Assembly (NCBI GenBank): GCA_025057455.1 | Contig: JANWWY010000013.1 | Span: forward strand, 1-38,745 | From: Aquificaceae bacterium | GTDB lineage: Bacteria > Aquificota > Aquificia > Aquificales > Aquificaceae | Length of the DNA stretch: 38,745 bases | Direction of reading: 5' to 3' | Shown: positions 8,543-17,463 of the stretch, piece by piece | Numbering within the stretch: the stretch's first letter is position 1 | Layout of the letters: each line of letters opens with the position of its first letter | Made by a program: the position numbers and the translations under genes | The notes under the pieces: generated by a model | Told to the model about the DNA's origin: nothing | Database searches by the model: none | The model's input: the letters and a program-made list of their open reading frames with translations, nothing else

Positions 8543-9634
8543 ATGGACCTACAACAAAAAATAAGGCTAATGTCAAGGCTTGCCAACTTTGAAAAGGACA
8601 GCGAAAAAGATTTTGAAAGTTGCATATTTAACGCCTCAACGCCTAAGGGAAAGGTGCCAATCCTAAAGCTTATGCAAACTACCATGTGCGACAAAAACTG
8701 CGTTTACTGTGCTTTTAGAAGGGATAGGGAAGAAACCGTAAGGATGGCACTAAAGCCTGAGGATGTGGCAAGGGGCTTTATGGAGCTATACAAGGTTGGA
8801 AAAGTAAAGGGTTTGTTCCTATCCTCTGGCATCTTTGGAAATCCAGATTTTACCATGGAGAGGATGATAGACTCCGTAAGAATACTCAGAGAAAAGCACC
8901 ACTTTAGGGGTTATGTACACCTTAAAATCATGCCTGGTGCCTCCCTGCAGGCGGTGGAGGAGGCTGTAAAGCTAGCCGATAGGGTATCCATCAACTTGGA
9001 AACATCAAAGGAAGAAAGATTGAAAGGCATAGCCAAGGGCAAAAGCATCCTTCACGACATGCTACCAAAAATAGAATACGTAGACAGGCTTATAAGGGAG
9101 CATAGGGGCAAAAGTCAGATAAGTCAAATGATGGTGGGTGTGGGGGACGAGAAAGATGACGAAATTATAAGGGCTGTGGATTATCTAAACAGGCGTTTTA
9201 AGCTTAGCAGGATATACTTCAGTGCCTTCTTTCCAGTAAAAGGAACACCCCTTGAAAACAAACCTGCGGAAAACCCCATAAGAGAACACAGGCTATATCA
9301 GGTAGACTTTCTCATTAGGGAATACCGCTTTTCTTACGAAGATTTAAAGCCTATCTTGAAAGATGGAAACCTTCCCCTCGATACTGACCCAAAGACCGCA
9401 TGGGCAGAGGCGAATCCTCATCTTTTCCCCGTAGAGATAAACACCGCTGACTATGAGACCCTCATAAGGGTGCCTGGCATAGGAAAAGAGACCGCAAAGG
9501 ATATAATAAGAAGAAGGAGGGAAAATAGAATAAGCTCACCCTTAGACCTAAAGGGTATAAAAAACCTTTCAAGGATTTTAAAGTATGTCCTGCTAAACGG
9601 TAAGAGCTTTTACCAAAAAGAGCTCAGCTTCTGA
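8543..9634 (+). CDS. Radical SAM protein with C-terminal helix-hairpin-helix (putative DNA modification/repair)
   Basis: The 363-residue protein has the radical SAM iron-sulfur motif C49-x3-C53-x2-C56 (TTMCDKNCVYCAFRR) and LFLSSGIFGNPDFTMERM, followed at about 298-335 by a helix-hairpin-helix segment (INTADYETLIRVPGIGKETA). This combination fits the family described as a putative DNA-modification/repair radical SAM protein that is usually encoded next to a uracil-DNA-glycosylase-like gene. No such partner occurs in this window; the neighbours are purH (divergent) and lysA (convergent, 11-base overlap). The substrate is unknown. The start has no Shine-Dalgarno sequence. Family assignment is from motif order and length only. 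Confidence 0.82.
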   Translation: MDLQQKIRLMSRLANFEKDSEKDFESCIFNASTPKGKVPILKLMQTTMCDKNCVYCAFRRDREETVRMALKPEDVARGFMELYKVGKVKGLFLSSGIFGNPDFTMERMIDSVRILREKHHFRGYVHLKIMPGASLQAVEEAVKLADRVSINLETSKEERLKGIAKGKSILHDMLPKIEYVDRLIREHRGKSQISQMMVGVGDEKDDEIIRAVDYLNRRFKLSRIYFSAFFPVKGTPLENKPAENPIREHRLYQVDFLIREYRFSYEDLKPILKDGNLPLDTDPKTAWAEANPHLFPVEINTADYETLIRVPGIGKETAKDIIRRRRENRISSPLDLKGIKNLSRILKYVLLNGKSFYQKELSF

Positions 9635-10868
9635 GGATGTAAGAGTAATCTTCTCTTTCCCTTATGACTCTGTAAAAGCCTTTTTCTACGAGCACCTCGC
9701 AAGCTCTAGGTCTTAGGTTGTAGTGGGACGACATGGCAAAGCCGTATGCTCCAGCGGACAGCACCGCAAGGTATTCACCCCTTTCCACCAAGAGCATTTC
9801 TCTGTCAAGGGCTAAAAAATCTCCAGTTTCGCACACAGGACCTACAACATCTGTCTTTATGTAAGGTCTTTCCTTTTTCTCCACGGGAACTATGTGATGA
9901 TAGGCTTCATACATGGCAGGTCTTACAAGGTCGTTCATGCCTGCATCTACTATGATAAAGTGTTTATGTCCCTTGTCCTTTAGAAACTGCACCTGTGTGA
10001 GAAGCACTCCTCCGTTGCCCACTATGGACCTGCCAGGCTCAAGTATGAGCTTTGCCTCTACGTTGTTAACCACTGGAAGGATAGCCTCCGCAAGGTCTGC
10101 AGGCTCTGGGTTTGACTGTTCTGGCTTGTACTTTATGCCCAAGCCACCACCGAGGTCCAAGTACTGGATTTCAAAGCCTGCCCTTGTAAGGTCATGGTAG
10201 AGCTCTACCACCTTCTGAGCCGCCTCTATGTAGGGGGATACATCCAGTATTTGAGAACCAATATGGCAGTGTATGCCGATTACCTGCAAGTTTTTGAGCT
10301 TCCCTGCGTATTCGTATTCCTTCTTTGCCGTTTTTATGTCCACGCCAAACTTGCTTTTTTTCATGCCCGTTGATATGTAGTGATGAGTTTTTGGGTCTAC
10401 GTCTGGGTTTACCCTTATGGCAATACGGGCTTTTTTTCCAAGCTTGCCCGCAATGTCGTTGAGAACGTCCAATTCCATAAAGGATTCCACGTTGAACATC
10501 AGGATATCTGACTCTATGGCGTATTCCAGCTCTCTTATCGTCTTGCCTACGCCTGCATAGACTATCTTTGAAGGTTCAACACCTGCCTTCAGGCTCGCAT
10601 AGAGCTCACCCCCAGACACTATGTCCGCACCGGCACCCTCTTCCTTGGCAATGGCTATTATGTGTGGGTTGAAGTTGGCCTTGACCGCATAGCATATGAG
10701 GGCATCCGGAAAGGCTTTTTTGTAAGCCCTTAGCCTGTCCCTTATGTAGCTGGCACTGTAGACGTAAAGGGGCGTGCCAAACTCCTCTGCCAGAGCCTTT
10801 AGAGAAACACCATCAAGATAAAGGTTTCCATCCTTGTATTCTAAGTAGGGATTGTACTCTGCAAGCAT
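9624..10868 (-). CDS. lysA: Diaminopimelate decarboxylase
   Basis: The 414-residue PLP enzyme makes lysine from meso-diaminopimelate. The N-terminal barrel has the PLP lysine Lys63 in CYAVKANFNPH, GIHCHIGSQI at 198-206 and the glycine-rich DLGGGLGI at 238-245; the C-terminal domain has EPGRSIVG at 277-284 and the catalytic VGPVCETGD with Cys346. The length is standard. There is no Shine-Dalgarno sequence; instead TATAAT ends 8 bases before the ATG, so it may have its own leaderless transcript in addition to readthrough from thrC and the thioredoxin-like gene. Confidence 0.97.
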   Translation of the reverse strand: MLAEYNPYLEYKDGNLYLDGVSLKALAEEFGTPLYVYSASYIRDRLRAYKKAFPDALICYAVKANFNPHIIAIAKEEGAGADIVSGGELYASLKAGVEPSKIVYAGVGKTIRELEYAIESDILMFNVESFMELDVLNDIAGKLGKKARIAIRVNPDVDPKTHHYISTGMKKSKFGVDIKTAKKEYEYAGKLKNLQVIGIHCHIGSQILDVSPYIEAAQKVVELYHDLTRAGFEIQYLDLGGGLGIKYKPEQSNPEPADLAEAILPVVNNVEAKLILEPGRSIVGNGGVLLTQVQFLKDKGHKHFIIVDAGMNDLVRPAMYEAYHHIVPVEKKERPYIKTDVVGPVCETGDFLALDREMLLVERGEYLAVLSAGAYGFAMSSHYNLRPRACEVLVEKGFYRVIREREDYSYILRS

Positions 10869-10876
10869 GGCTTTTT

Positions 10877-10882
10877 ATTATA
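10877..10882 (-). promoter_or_regulatory. Candidate -10 of lysA
   Basis: The minus strand reads TATAAT, followed by 8 bases (AAAAAGCC) and the lysA ATG. It sits in the 23-base gap after the thioredoxin-like gene. No -35 match was found. Confidence 0.4.
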
Positions 10883-10891
10883 ACAGAGCTC

Positions 10892-11335
10892 TTAACCTTT
10901 TATTGCCCTATCAGGGTAGGCCAAACCTGGATAAGACCTTAAAAATCTTCCCTTACTGTCAAAAAAGTATGTAGAAGGCAAAAAGGTTATGCTAAAGTAG
11001 TCGTTAAAACGCACTGGAGTATCAACAAGCGTTATAAAGCCCTCCGCACTTATGTTTAGCTTTCTGTAGCTTTCTTCCACTTCTTGAGGCTCCATTCCAA
11101 CCGCATAGGAGATAAAGAGATAGTCTTTATGCTCTTTTGAGAGTCTTTCTAGCTCCTTAAGGTCTCTGACATGACCTGCACAGGTTCTGCTCCAAACGTA
11201 TATAACCAAAGGCCTACCCTTAAACTCAGATAGGTAAACAGTCCTATTATCAAGAGTTTTTACTGGCACCTTGGGAAGCCTATCACCCGAGCACGAAACC
11301 GCAAAAAGCAAAAGCAAGAGTAAAACTTTAAACAC
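10892..11335 (-). CDS. Thioredoxin-fold (TlpA/redoxin-like) lipoprotein lacking the second active-site cysteine
   Basis: From a GTG at 11335 the protein has 147 residues: a lipoprotein signal (VFKVLLLLLLFAVSC, lipid Cys15) and a TlpA/redoxin-like domain with VYLSEFKGRPLVIYVWSRTC, a cis-proline segment FLPSTYFF and a final strand DSKGRFLRSYPG. The usual WCxxC is replaced by TC52-A-G-H55, so only one cysteine remains. It may act as a one-cysteine peroxidase, a reductant-dependent thiol protein, or a metal chaperone of SCO type; the Cys/His spacing fits none exactly. The GTG overlaps the end of thrC by 8 bases (GTGTTTAA). The longer frame from 11431 is rejected because it buries the signal peptide inside the protein. 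Confidence 0.75.
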   Translation of the reverse strand: MFKVLLLLLLFAVSCSGDRLPKVPVKTLDNRTVYLSEFKGRPLVIYVWSRTCAGHVRDLKELERLSKEHKDYLFISYAVGMEPQEVEESYRKLNISAEGFITLVDTPVRFNDYFSITFLPSTYFFDSKGRFLRSYPGLAYPDRAIKG

Positions 11336-12557
11336 GTGCAAGTATTTTCTCTTTGAAGTCTGAAAGAGTGGGTTTGATGTGCACAGTTTCCTTAAGGTGG
11401 TTGTCCAGCACTTCCATGGTCTTGTATCCATTTCCTGTGATGTAGGCTACGACTATCTCGTCCTTTTTAAAGACGCCCTTCTGTGCCAGTTTTTTGAGGA
11501 CTGCTATAGTGGTTCCCCCTGCGGTTTCCGTAAAGATGCCCTCAGTTTCCGCTAAAAGCTTTATGCCTTCAATAATCTCTTGGTCTGTGGCTGTTTCCCA
11601 GTCGCCTTTGCTCTCCTTTGTAACCTGAAGCGCATATATACCGTCCGCTGGGTTTCCTATGGCTATAGACTTAGCTATGGTGTTAGGTCTTACGGGTTTT
11701 ATAAAGTCCCTTCCCTCCTTCCATGCCTGGGCTATGGGAGAACATCCTTCAGCTTGTGCCCCGTAAACCCTCGTTTGCATACCGTCTATAAGCCCTACCG
11801 CTACCATTTCCTTAAGACCTTTCCATATTTTTGTTATAAGAGACCCTGAGGCGGCTGGTGCTATCACTGCGTCGGGTGCTCTCCAGCCCAGCTGTTCTAC
11901 CACCTCAAAGGCAAGTGTTTTAGAGCCTTCCGCATAGTAGGGTCTTATGTTTATGTTTACGAAAGCCCACTGTAGCTCGCTGGCTATTTCAGAGCATAGC
12001 CTGTTTACATCGTCGTAGGTTCCCTCCACTGCTACCACGGTGGGTGCAAACACGAGACTTCCGTATATCTTCTGTGACTCAAGGTTGGCTGGTATGAAAA
12101 CAAAGCAGTTAAGACCTGCCTGAGCTGCATGGCTTGCTACCGAGTTGGCGAGGTTTCCCGTGGAGGCACAAGCCACCGTATCAAACCCAAACTCTATAGC
12201 TTTGGAAATGGCCACAGAAACCACCCTGTCCTTGAAGGAGAGAGTAGGATGGTTTACCGAATCGTCCTTTATGTATAGGTTTTCAAGACCTAAAAACTTG
12301 CCCAAGTTTTCCGCCTTTTTAAGGGGTGTAAATCCCGCACTGGCACCAACCCTAGTTTCCTCAACAGGTAGAAGGTCTATGTACCTCCAGAGGCTTTTGG
12401 GACCTTCTTCAATTTTACGCCTGCTTATGCTTTTCTTTATATGCTCGTAGTCATACCTCACTTCCAGAGGTCCAAAGCAGTATTCGCAAACGTGTATGGG
12501 CTCAATCGGGTATTCTCTTCCGCACTCTCTGCATTTCAGTCCTAGGGTTTTTGCCAT
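11328..12557 (-). CDS. thrC: Threonine synthase
   Basis: The 409-residue PLP enzyme turns O-phosphohomoserine into threonine. It begins with a small zinc-ribbon-like segment (C9-x2-C12 and C24-x2-C27), then the PLP lysine Lys109 in HPTLSFKDR, CASTGNLANSVA, and APAASGSLI. The start at 12557 is chosen because GGAGGT lies 7 bases upstream and the protein then begins MAKTLGLKCRECG; the longer frame from 12605 adds a hydrophobic stretch without a ribosome site. It is the first gene of the thrC - thioredoxin-like - lysA group and is divergent from hemL. Confidence 0.95.
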   Translation of the reverse strand: MAKTLGLKCRECGREYPIEPIHVCEYCFGPLEVRYDYEHIKKSISRRKIEEGPKSLWRYIDLLPVEETRVGASAGFTPLKKAENLGKFLGLENLYIKDDSVNHPTLSFKDRVVSVAISKAIEFGFDTVACASTGNLANSVASHAAQAGLNCFVFIPANLESQKIYGSLVFAPTVVAVEGTYDDVNRLCSEIASELQWAFVNINIRPYYAEGSKTLAFEVVEQLGWRAPDAVIAPAASGSLITKIWKGLKEMVAVGLIDGMQTRVYGAQAEGCSPIAQAWKEGRDFIKPVRPNTIAKSIAIGNPADGIYALQVTKESKGDWETATDQEIIEGIKLLAETEGIFTETAGGTTIAVLKKLAQKGVFKKDEIVVAYITGNGYKTMEVLDNHLKETVHIKPTLSDFKEKILARV

Positions 12558-12593
12558 GCCAACTACCTCCGCAGGGTATAGAAGGCTTAAGAT

Positions 12594-12599
12594 TATAAT
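12594..12599 (+). promoter_or_regulatory. Candidate -10 of hemL in the thrC-hemL divergent gap
   Basis: A TATAAT lies 21 bases before the hemL ATG in the 63-base divergent gap, leaving a short leader with AGGAG at 12610-12614. No good -35 was seen, and the match is partly symmetric (ATTATAATAT), so it could also serve the other strand. Confidence 0.4.
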
Positions 12600-12620
12600 A
12601 TACAAATTTAGGAGATGAGC

Positions 12621-13895
12621 ATGAAAAACAGTGAACTTTTTCAGAGAGCAAGAAACCTTATGCCCGGTGGTGTTAGCTCTCCCGTTAGAGCCTTCAAGGC
12701 AGTAGGGGGAGAACCCATAATAATCTCAAGAGCGGAAGGTAGCAGAATATGGGATGTGGAGGGGAAAGAATACATAGACTTTCTCATGTCGTGGGGACCC
12801 CTCATACTGGGACATTCTCATCCGAAAGTGGTAGAGGCTATTCAACAGCAGGCACAGAAGGGACTTTCTTACGGTCTTACCAACGAGCACGAGATAACCC
12901 TTGCGGAGCTCGTGGTATCCGCCATGCCATCGGTAGAGATGGTAAGGTTTGTCTCCTCCGGCACAGAAGCCACCATGTCCGCAATAAGGCTTGCAAGGGG
13001 CTACACGGGGAGGAAGTATGTGGTCAAGTTTGAAGGCTGTTATCACGGACATGCGGACTCACTCCTTGTGAGTGCGGGTTCTGGTGTTGCCACTCTTGGC
13101 ATACCAGGTACACCTGGAGTGCCAGAGGAAGTGGCGAGTTTGACTTTCGTGGTTCCCTACAATGACCTTGAGTCCTTGGAAGAGGTGTTTAAAAAATACG
13201 GGGAGGAAATAGCCTGCGTCATAGTGGAGCCAGTGGCGGGGAATATGGGCGTAGTCCTGCCTAAGCCTGGCTTTCTTGAGGGTATAAGGAACATAACAAG
13301 AAGATACGGAGCTCTGGTTATATGCGACGAAGTAATTACCAACTTTAGGCTTTCTAAGGGGGGTGCTCAGGCTCTCCTTGGAAGAGACCCAGACATTACA
13401 TGCATGGGGAAAATAATAGGTGGTGGTATGCCGCTGGGTGCCTATGGGGGAAGCAAGGAAATAATGACAAAGGTAGCACCAGAAGGACCTATTTATCAAG
13501 CGGGAACACTCTCGGGAAACCCTCTATCAATGGTGGCAGGCATTGCAACGCTGACAGAGCTCTTTGCATTAGACCCGTATCAAAGGCTAGAAGAACTCAC
13601 AAAGAGGCTCACATCTGGCATAGGGGAGATTCTCTCAAGAAAGGGCATTCCCCATCGTATAAATCATATAGCTTCCATGTTTACCGTGTTTTTCACAGAG
13701 GAAGAAGTTTACGACTACAGGAGCGCAAAGAGGTCAAACTTGGAGCTTTTTGCAAAGTTCTTTAGAGCTCTGCTGAGAGAGGGAGTTTTGATACCACCTT
13801 CGCAGTTTGAAGCGTGGTTTTTAAGCACCGCCCACACAGAGGAGGACATAGACTTAGCTTTAGAGAAAATAGAAAGGGCTGTTAGTTCACTTTAA
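12621..13895 (+). CDS. hemL: Glutamate-1-semialdehyde 2,1-aminomutase
   Basis: The 424-residue PLP enzyme forms 5-aminolevulinate for tetrapyrrole and heme synthesis by the C5 route. Typical segments are NLMPGGVSSPVRAFKAVGG near the start, VSSGTEATMSAIRLAR at 111-126, KFEGCYHGHADSLLV at 136-150, DEVITNFR at 236-243, the PLP lysine Lys264 in CMGKIIGGGMPLGAYGG, and AGTLSGNPLSM. The start at 12621 lies 6 bases after AGGAG; the in-frame ATG at 12615 would abut that site and is less likely. It overlaps the lytic transglycosylase tail to tail by 9 bases. Confidence 0.96.
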   Translation: MKNSELFQRARNLMPGGVSSPVRAFKAVGGEPIIISRAEGSRIWDVEGKEYIDFLMSWGPLILGHSHPKVVEAIQQQAQKGLSYGLTNEHEITLAELVVSAMPSVEMVRFVSSGTEATMSAIRLARGYTGRKYVVKFEGCYHGHADSLLVSAGSGVATLGIPGTPGVPEEVASLTFVVPYNDLESLEEVFKKYGEEIACVIVEPVAGNMGVVLPKPGFLEGIRNITRRYGALVICDEVITNFRLSKGGAQALLGRDPDITCMGKIIGGGMPLGAYGGSKEIMTKVAPEGPIYQAGTLSGNPLSMVAGIATLTELFALDPYQRLEELTKRLTSGIGEILSRKGIPHRINHIASMFTVFFTEEEVYDYRSAKRSNLELFAKFFRALLREGVLIPPSQFEAWFLSTAHTEEDIDLALEKIERAVSSL

Positions 13896-15539
13896 AAGTT
13901 CTGAGTAGACATAGTAGTTGTACAGAACTCTCTTTACATAGTCTCTTGTCTCCGTTATTGGGATGAGCTCTATAAAAAGGTAGTCATCCGAGTGGTTTTG
14001 CCAGTTTTTTACCCTTGTGGGTCCTGCGTTGTAACCAGCAAGGGTTCTAACTATGTTCCCATTGAACTGGTCTAAAAGGTATCTCAGGTAAGCGGTGCCT
14101 AAAAGTATGTTGGTTTCAGGGTCGTAGATGTTTTTGAGCCTTATGCCTTCCCTTTTTGCCATGTACTGGGCTGTGCTGTCAATAAGTTGCATAAGACCCC
14201 TTGCCTTTGCCACAGATACAGCGTAAGGGTCAAACAGGCTTTCCTGTCTCATGACTGCGTATATCATTGCTGGCTCTATGGCGTAGGTCTGGGAAGCCTT
14301 TTCCACAGCTTCTCTGTAGGGTTTGGGAAAAGCTACCGCATTGTAGACAAAACTACCATACCCATACCTTCTTACCGCAAGCCTTACCGCAAGAAAAGGG
14401 TCAAAGCGAGAAATGGAGAGGATATCTGAGGAAGACATGTTGCTGAGCCTTTTAAAAGCTTCTAATCGTGCATACTCTGGAAAACCAGCAGACCACACAG
14501 CCCTTATGACTGCTGCGGTTTTTGGTAAGCTCTCATCTTCCATTACAGCCCTTATAGCTTTGCTTGCCACAGGAAGCCCGAGCATTGAGCTTGCTACCGC
14601 ATGGTAAAACCCATTACCGTTGGAAGCCTTTACCAAATACTCACCCGCCCTTTCCTTATCTATATGCAGTAGGGTCTTGTATGCCCAAAAGTAGCTTGTG
14701 GACCTTTCCTCTGCATTTCTCGCATAGTTTACAGAACTTAGAAAATAGTCCAGAGCCCTCGTATAATCTCCCAAACTGTATAGGGATAGTCCTATGTTGA
14801 ACTCTCTTCTGTATGAAGGCTCCATGCGTTGAAAGTATGCCACCGCCTCGTTATAACTTCCCCTGTTTAGGCTATGCCTGCCCATCCTGAAAAGGGCATC
14901 AGACTGTAGGTCCTTCTCCTTAAGGAGGGATAGCATTTCTTCAGCCTTTTCCTTCATGCCCATTTCAAAATAGATAACCGCCAGTTCCGCTCTTGCTCTG
15001 CTGTCCGCACATTTCTCAAAAATTTCAACAGACCTTTCCCTCTCTCTTAAAGCCCTGTAAGCCCTTCCCAAAGTCCAACACACCTGCTGGAATGGCAAGG
15101 GTTCAAGTAGCGCCACAACTTCCGTGTAATACCTCTTCCTAAAAAGCTCTTCCGAAGCTTCTAAGGACTCTTCAACAGACAGTTTAACCTTGGGTATAAA
15201 TTCTCTAAAAAGAACCGGCGATTTTAAAAAGCCTTCTCTCGGGTCAAGTTCCAAATCCTTCCAGAGCTTTAGAAGCTCCTCCTTGAGTTCTTCTCTTAGA
15301 TTTTTAGGGTTTACTTCTCTGAGAAGTTGCCGGGCTTTATCAAGCCTTTGCCTTGATACTTCCCCTTTTGCCAAAAGAACCAGCAAGTCATCTCTGAAAA
15401 CCGCATCCGGGTATTCTTTTATTATTCTGTAGGCTATGTCAACATCGCCCGTTTGTCTGTACCTTATAAAAAGCTCGTACTCTTGAGGTAGCTGAGCTTT
15501 AGCTAACAAAAAGCTTAGTAAGAGCAGGACTACCAGCAT
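13887..15539 (-). CDS. Slt70-like lytic transglycosylase with helical repeats
   Basis: The 550-residue protein starts with a signal peptide (MLVVLLLLSFLLAKAQ), continues with a long region of TPR/superhelical repeats (about 25-400), and ends with an SLT catalytic domain at about 422-535. In it are IYAVMRQESLFDP with the catalytic Glu433, ARGLMQLIDSTA, and TLAGYNAGPTRVKNW. Such enzymes cleave peptidoglycan glycan strands in the periplasm during wall growth and turnover. The ATG follows directly after the stop of the CopD-like gene (TAA then ATG), so translation is probably coupled. Confidence 0.92.
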   Translation of the reverse strand: MLVVLLLLSFLLAKAQLPQEYELFIRYRQTGDVDIAYRIIKEYPDAVFRDDLLVLLAKGEVSRQRLDKARQLLREVNPKNLREELKEELLKLWKDLELDPREGFLKSPVLFREFIPKVKLSVEESLEASEELFRKRYYTEVVALLEPLPFQQVCWTLGRAYRALRERERSVEIFEKCADSRARAELAVIYFEMGMKEKAEEMLSLLKEKDLQSDALFRMGRHSLNRGSYNEAVAYFQRMEPSYRREFNIGLSLYSLGDYTRALDYFLSSVNYARNAEERSTSYFWAYKTLLHIDKERAGEYLVKASNGNGFYHAVASSMLGLPVASKAIRAVMEDESLPKTAAVIRAVWSAGFPEYARLEAFKRLSNMSSSDILSISRFDPFLAVRLAVRRYGYGSFVYNAVAFPKPYREAVEKASQTYAIEPAMIYAVMRQESLFDPYAVSVAKARGLMQLIDSTAQYMAKREGIRLKNIYDPETNILLGTAYLRYLLDQFNGNIVRTLAGYNAGPTRVKNWQNHSDDYLFIELIPITETRDYVKRVLYNYYVYSELLK

Positions 15540-15947
15540 TTAAGTTATGTAGGTGATTATTAAAAGCACAAGAAGACCCAAAAGCAAATTTACCGCTATC
15601 AAGTTGGGGATTTGAGAAAGTTTGTCCCTTCTGTAAAGGAAAAAATAGATATAGGCAAAGATTATGGTCATGAGAGCAAAGAGGAAAAGTTTTGCGTGGA
15701 AAAGCGGGTTTTGGGAAAAGTCTTTCCTGTAGCCGTGCCAAAGACCCATACCCGTTATAAAAAGAATCAAAATAGCCAACCACACCGCTGGGAAGAACCT
15801 GGAAAAAACTCCCTTAAGAACCCTACTTCTCTGGTCCTCTTGTGGCAAAGCCTTCACAGCCGGCTTTAGAAACAAGAGGCTGTATATCATGCCACCTATC
15901 CATAGGATAGCAAAGAGAAGATGAAAGAAGAGCAGACTTTTAATCAC
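15540..15947 (-). CDS. CopD-like four-helix membrane protein
   Basis: The 135-residue protein has four predicted membrane helices (about 3-28, 51-70, 83-104, 113-134). The N-terminal FFHLLFAILWIGGMIYS with His9 and Trp16, and His71 and His84 (NPLFHAK) near membrane edges, resemble the CopD/copper-export superfamily and related heme-binding membrane proteins. The role here is not established. It overlaps rpoZ by 8 bases at its start and abuts the lytic transglycosylase at its end, inside the accA-to-slt operon. Confidence 0.65.
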   Translation of the reverse strand: MIKSLLFFHLLFAILWIGGMIYSLLFLKPAVKALPQEDQRSRVLKGVFSRFFPAVWLAILILFITGMGLWHGYRKDFSQNPLFHAKLFLFALMTIIFAYIYFFLYRRDKLSQIPNLIAVNLLLGLLVLLIITYIT

Positions 15948-16170
15948 TGCTCCCCTCCTTTTTAAGCTTTACAACACGAACCTTACCATGAGCAACATCC
16001 TCTATGGCCTGAAAGGTCTTCTTTATAAGCTCCCCCTTGGTTTTATCTCTGATGAATATATCTTCCCCGCGCTCTAAAAGCTGTTTTACCCTCTTCGTGG
16101 CTGCATGCACCAGTTCATACCGGGAAGATACCTTTTTAAGGGCTTCCTCTATGCTTGGTCTTCTACTCAT
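15940..16170 (-). CDS. rpoZ: RNA polymerase omega subunit
   Basis: The 76-residue protein matches omega: RRPSIEEALKKVSSRYELVHAATKRVKQL, a KTKGELIKKTFQAIEDVAHGKVRV segment, and a short Lys/Glu tail. Omega helps assemble the beta-prime subunit of RNA polymerase. A strong GGAGGT precedes the ATG by 6 bases. In many bacteria rpoZ follows gmk; here gmk lies about 4.4 kb away on the other strand, and rpoZ sits between pncB and the CopD-like gene. Confidence 0.92.
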   Translation of the reverse strand: MSRRPSIEEALKKVSSRYELVHAATKRVKQLLERGEDIFIRDKTKGELIKKTFQAIEDVAHGKVRVVKLKKEGSSD

Positions 16171-16194
16171 GATTTACCTCCTCTGCACTAAATA

Positions 16195-17454
16195 TTATAA
16201 AAGTATAACCCTGTACTCTTCCCTTCTATCCAGGGACTTTAGGGCTGGTGGAAGTTTTGAAAGCTCTTCCATGAAGAGCTCTCTTATTTCCTTCAATGTT
16301 GGTAAACTTTTTACCGCATTACCCTTCTTGCACACCAGCTCTACGAGTCCACCCTCCCTGTATGGCACCACCTCATCGTAGGACATAAGACCGTTCTCGT
16401 AATGTCTTATGACTTGTCTTTTGTAAGGAAAGGTTTTTTTACCTGGGCTTAATTTAAACTTTGGTTTACCCTCGTATTCCACGAGCTTGTAGGCTATGTC
16501 GAGGTAAGGCTCGTCGGATGAGGTTAAAAGCTTTGTCCCAACACCAAAGATGTCTATGGGAGCACCCTCTGATAGCCACCTTTGAATGTCCTCCTCGTCT
16601 ACACCACCGCTCACGACGATTTTCACATCTTTGAAGCCCTCCCTTTCAAATATTTCCTTTACCTCCCTACTAAGGCTTTTCACATCACCGCTGTCAATAC
16701 GCACACCTACGACCTTTATGCCTTCTTTGATTAGTTTTAGAGCTTTTTTTGCCCCCTCAAGGGTATCGTAGGTATCTATGAGAAATACGGTCCTGTTGGG
16801 GAAGCTCTTCGCAAAGGCTCTGAAAGCTTCTTCTTCCTCTTCAAAGACCATCACAAAGGAGTGAGCCATTGTTCCAAAGACGGGGATGTTGTACTTCATG
16901 CCCGCCATCAGATTTGAGGTGCCGGCAAAACCCCCAATATAGCAGGCACGAGCTCCGTAAAGACCCGCATCAAGACCGTGAGCTCTTCTTAGTCCAAAAT
17001 CCACAAGGGTTTTGCCCTTCGAGGCTATGTAGCATCTTGCGGACTTTGAGGCAAGGAGTGTGTTGTAGTGTATGATGTTTATAACCAAGGTTTCCAGTAT
17101 CTGAACATCGGGCAAAGGACCCTCAACCTGAATTATTGGCTCGTTATGAAATATAATTCTCCCTTCTGGTATAGCATAGAGGTCAGCGTTGAACCTGTAT
17201 TCTTTCAGGTAATCCAAAAACCAATCCTTGAAAATTCCCAAGGATTTTATGTACTTGATCTCCTGGTCTTGAAACTTAAAATCTTCCAAAGCCTCAAGAA
17301 GGGGTTCAAGACCGCAGGAAACCAAAAAGTTCCTTCTGTGTGGCATTTTTCTTACAAAGAGACTAAAAACAGCCCTGCCAGTTTTGCCCTCCTCCAAGTA
17401 TGCCTGTGCCATGGTAAGTTCATACAGGTCAGTGAACAGAGCCTTGGAAGGCAT
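16195..17454 (-). CDS. pncB: Nicotinate phosphoribosyltransferase
   Basis: The 419-residue protein is a nicotinate phosphoribosyltransferase of the NAD salvage pathway, making nicotinate mononucleotide from nicotinate and PRPP. It starts ALFTDLYELTMAQAYLEEGK, and carries VDFGLRRAHG at 151-160, FGTMAHSF with the phosphorylatable His198, and RIDSGDV at 252-258 with KIVVSGGVDEEDI after it. No Shine-Dalgarno sequence is present; it lies 9 bases after the GH57 gene. Co-transcription with accA and rpoZ is inferred from spacing. Confidence 0.95.
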   Translation of the reverse strand: MPSKALFTDLYELTMAQAYLEEGKTGRAVFSLFVRKMPHRRNFLVSCGLEPLLEALEDFKFQDQEIKYIKSLGIFKDWFLDYLKEYRFNADLYAIPEGRIIFHNEPIIQVEGPLPDVQILETLVINIIHYNTLLASKSARCYIASKGKTLVDFGLRRAHGLDAGLYGARACYIGGFAGTSNLMAGMKYNIPVFGTMAHSFVMVFEEEEEAFRAFAKSFPNRTVFLIDTYDTLEGAKKALKLIKEGIKVVGVRIDSGDVKSLSREVKEIFEREGFKDVKIVVSGGVDEEDIQRWLSEGAPIDIFGVGTKLLTSSDEPYLDIAYKLVEYEGKPKFKLSPGKKTFPYKRQVIRHYENGLMSYDEVVPYREGGLVELVCKKGNAVKSLPTLKEIRELFMEELSKLPPALKSLDRREEYRVILL

Positions 17455-17463
17455 GTTAGTATT

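Noticed and set aside
11336-11431. Longer N-terminus for the thioredoxin-like lipoprotein
   Set aside because: It would place the lipoprotein signal inside the protein and overlap thrC by 104 bases; the GTG at 11335 fits better.
13059-13499. 146-codon minus-strand frame inside hemL
   Set aside because: It lies opposite the conserved PLP core of hemL and looks like a frame shadow.
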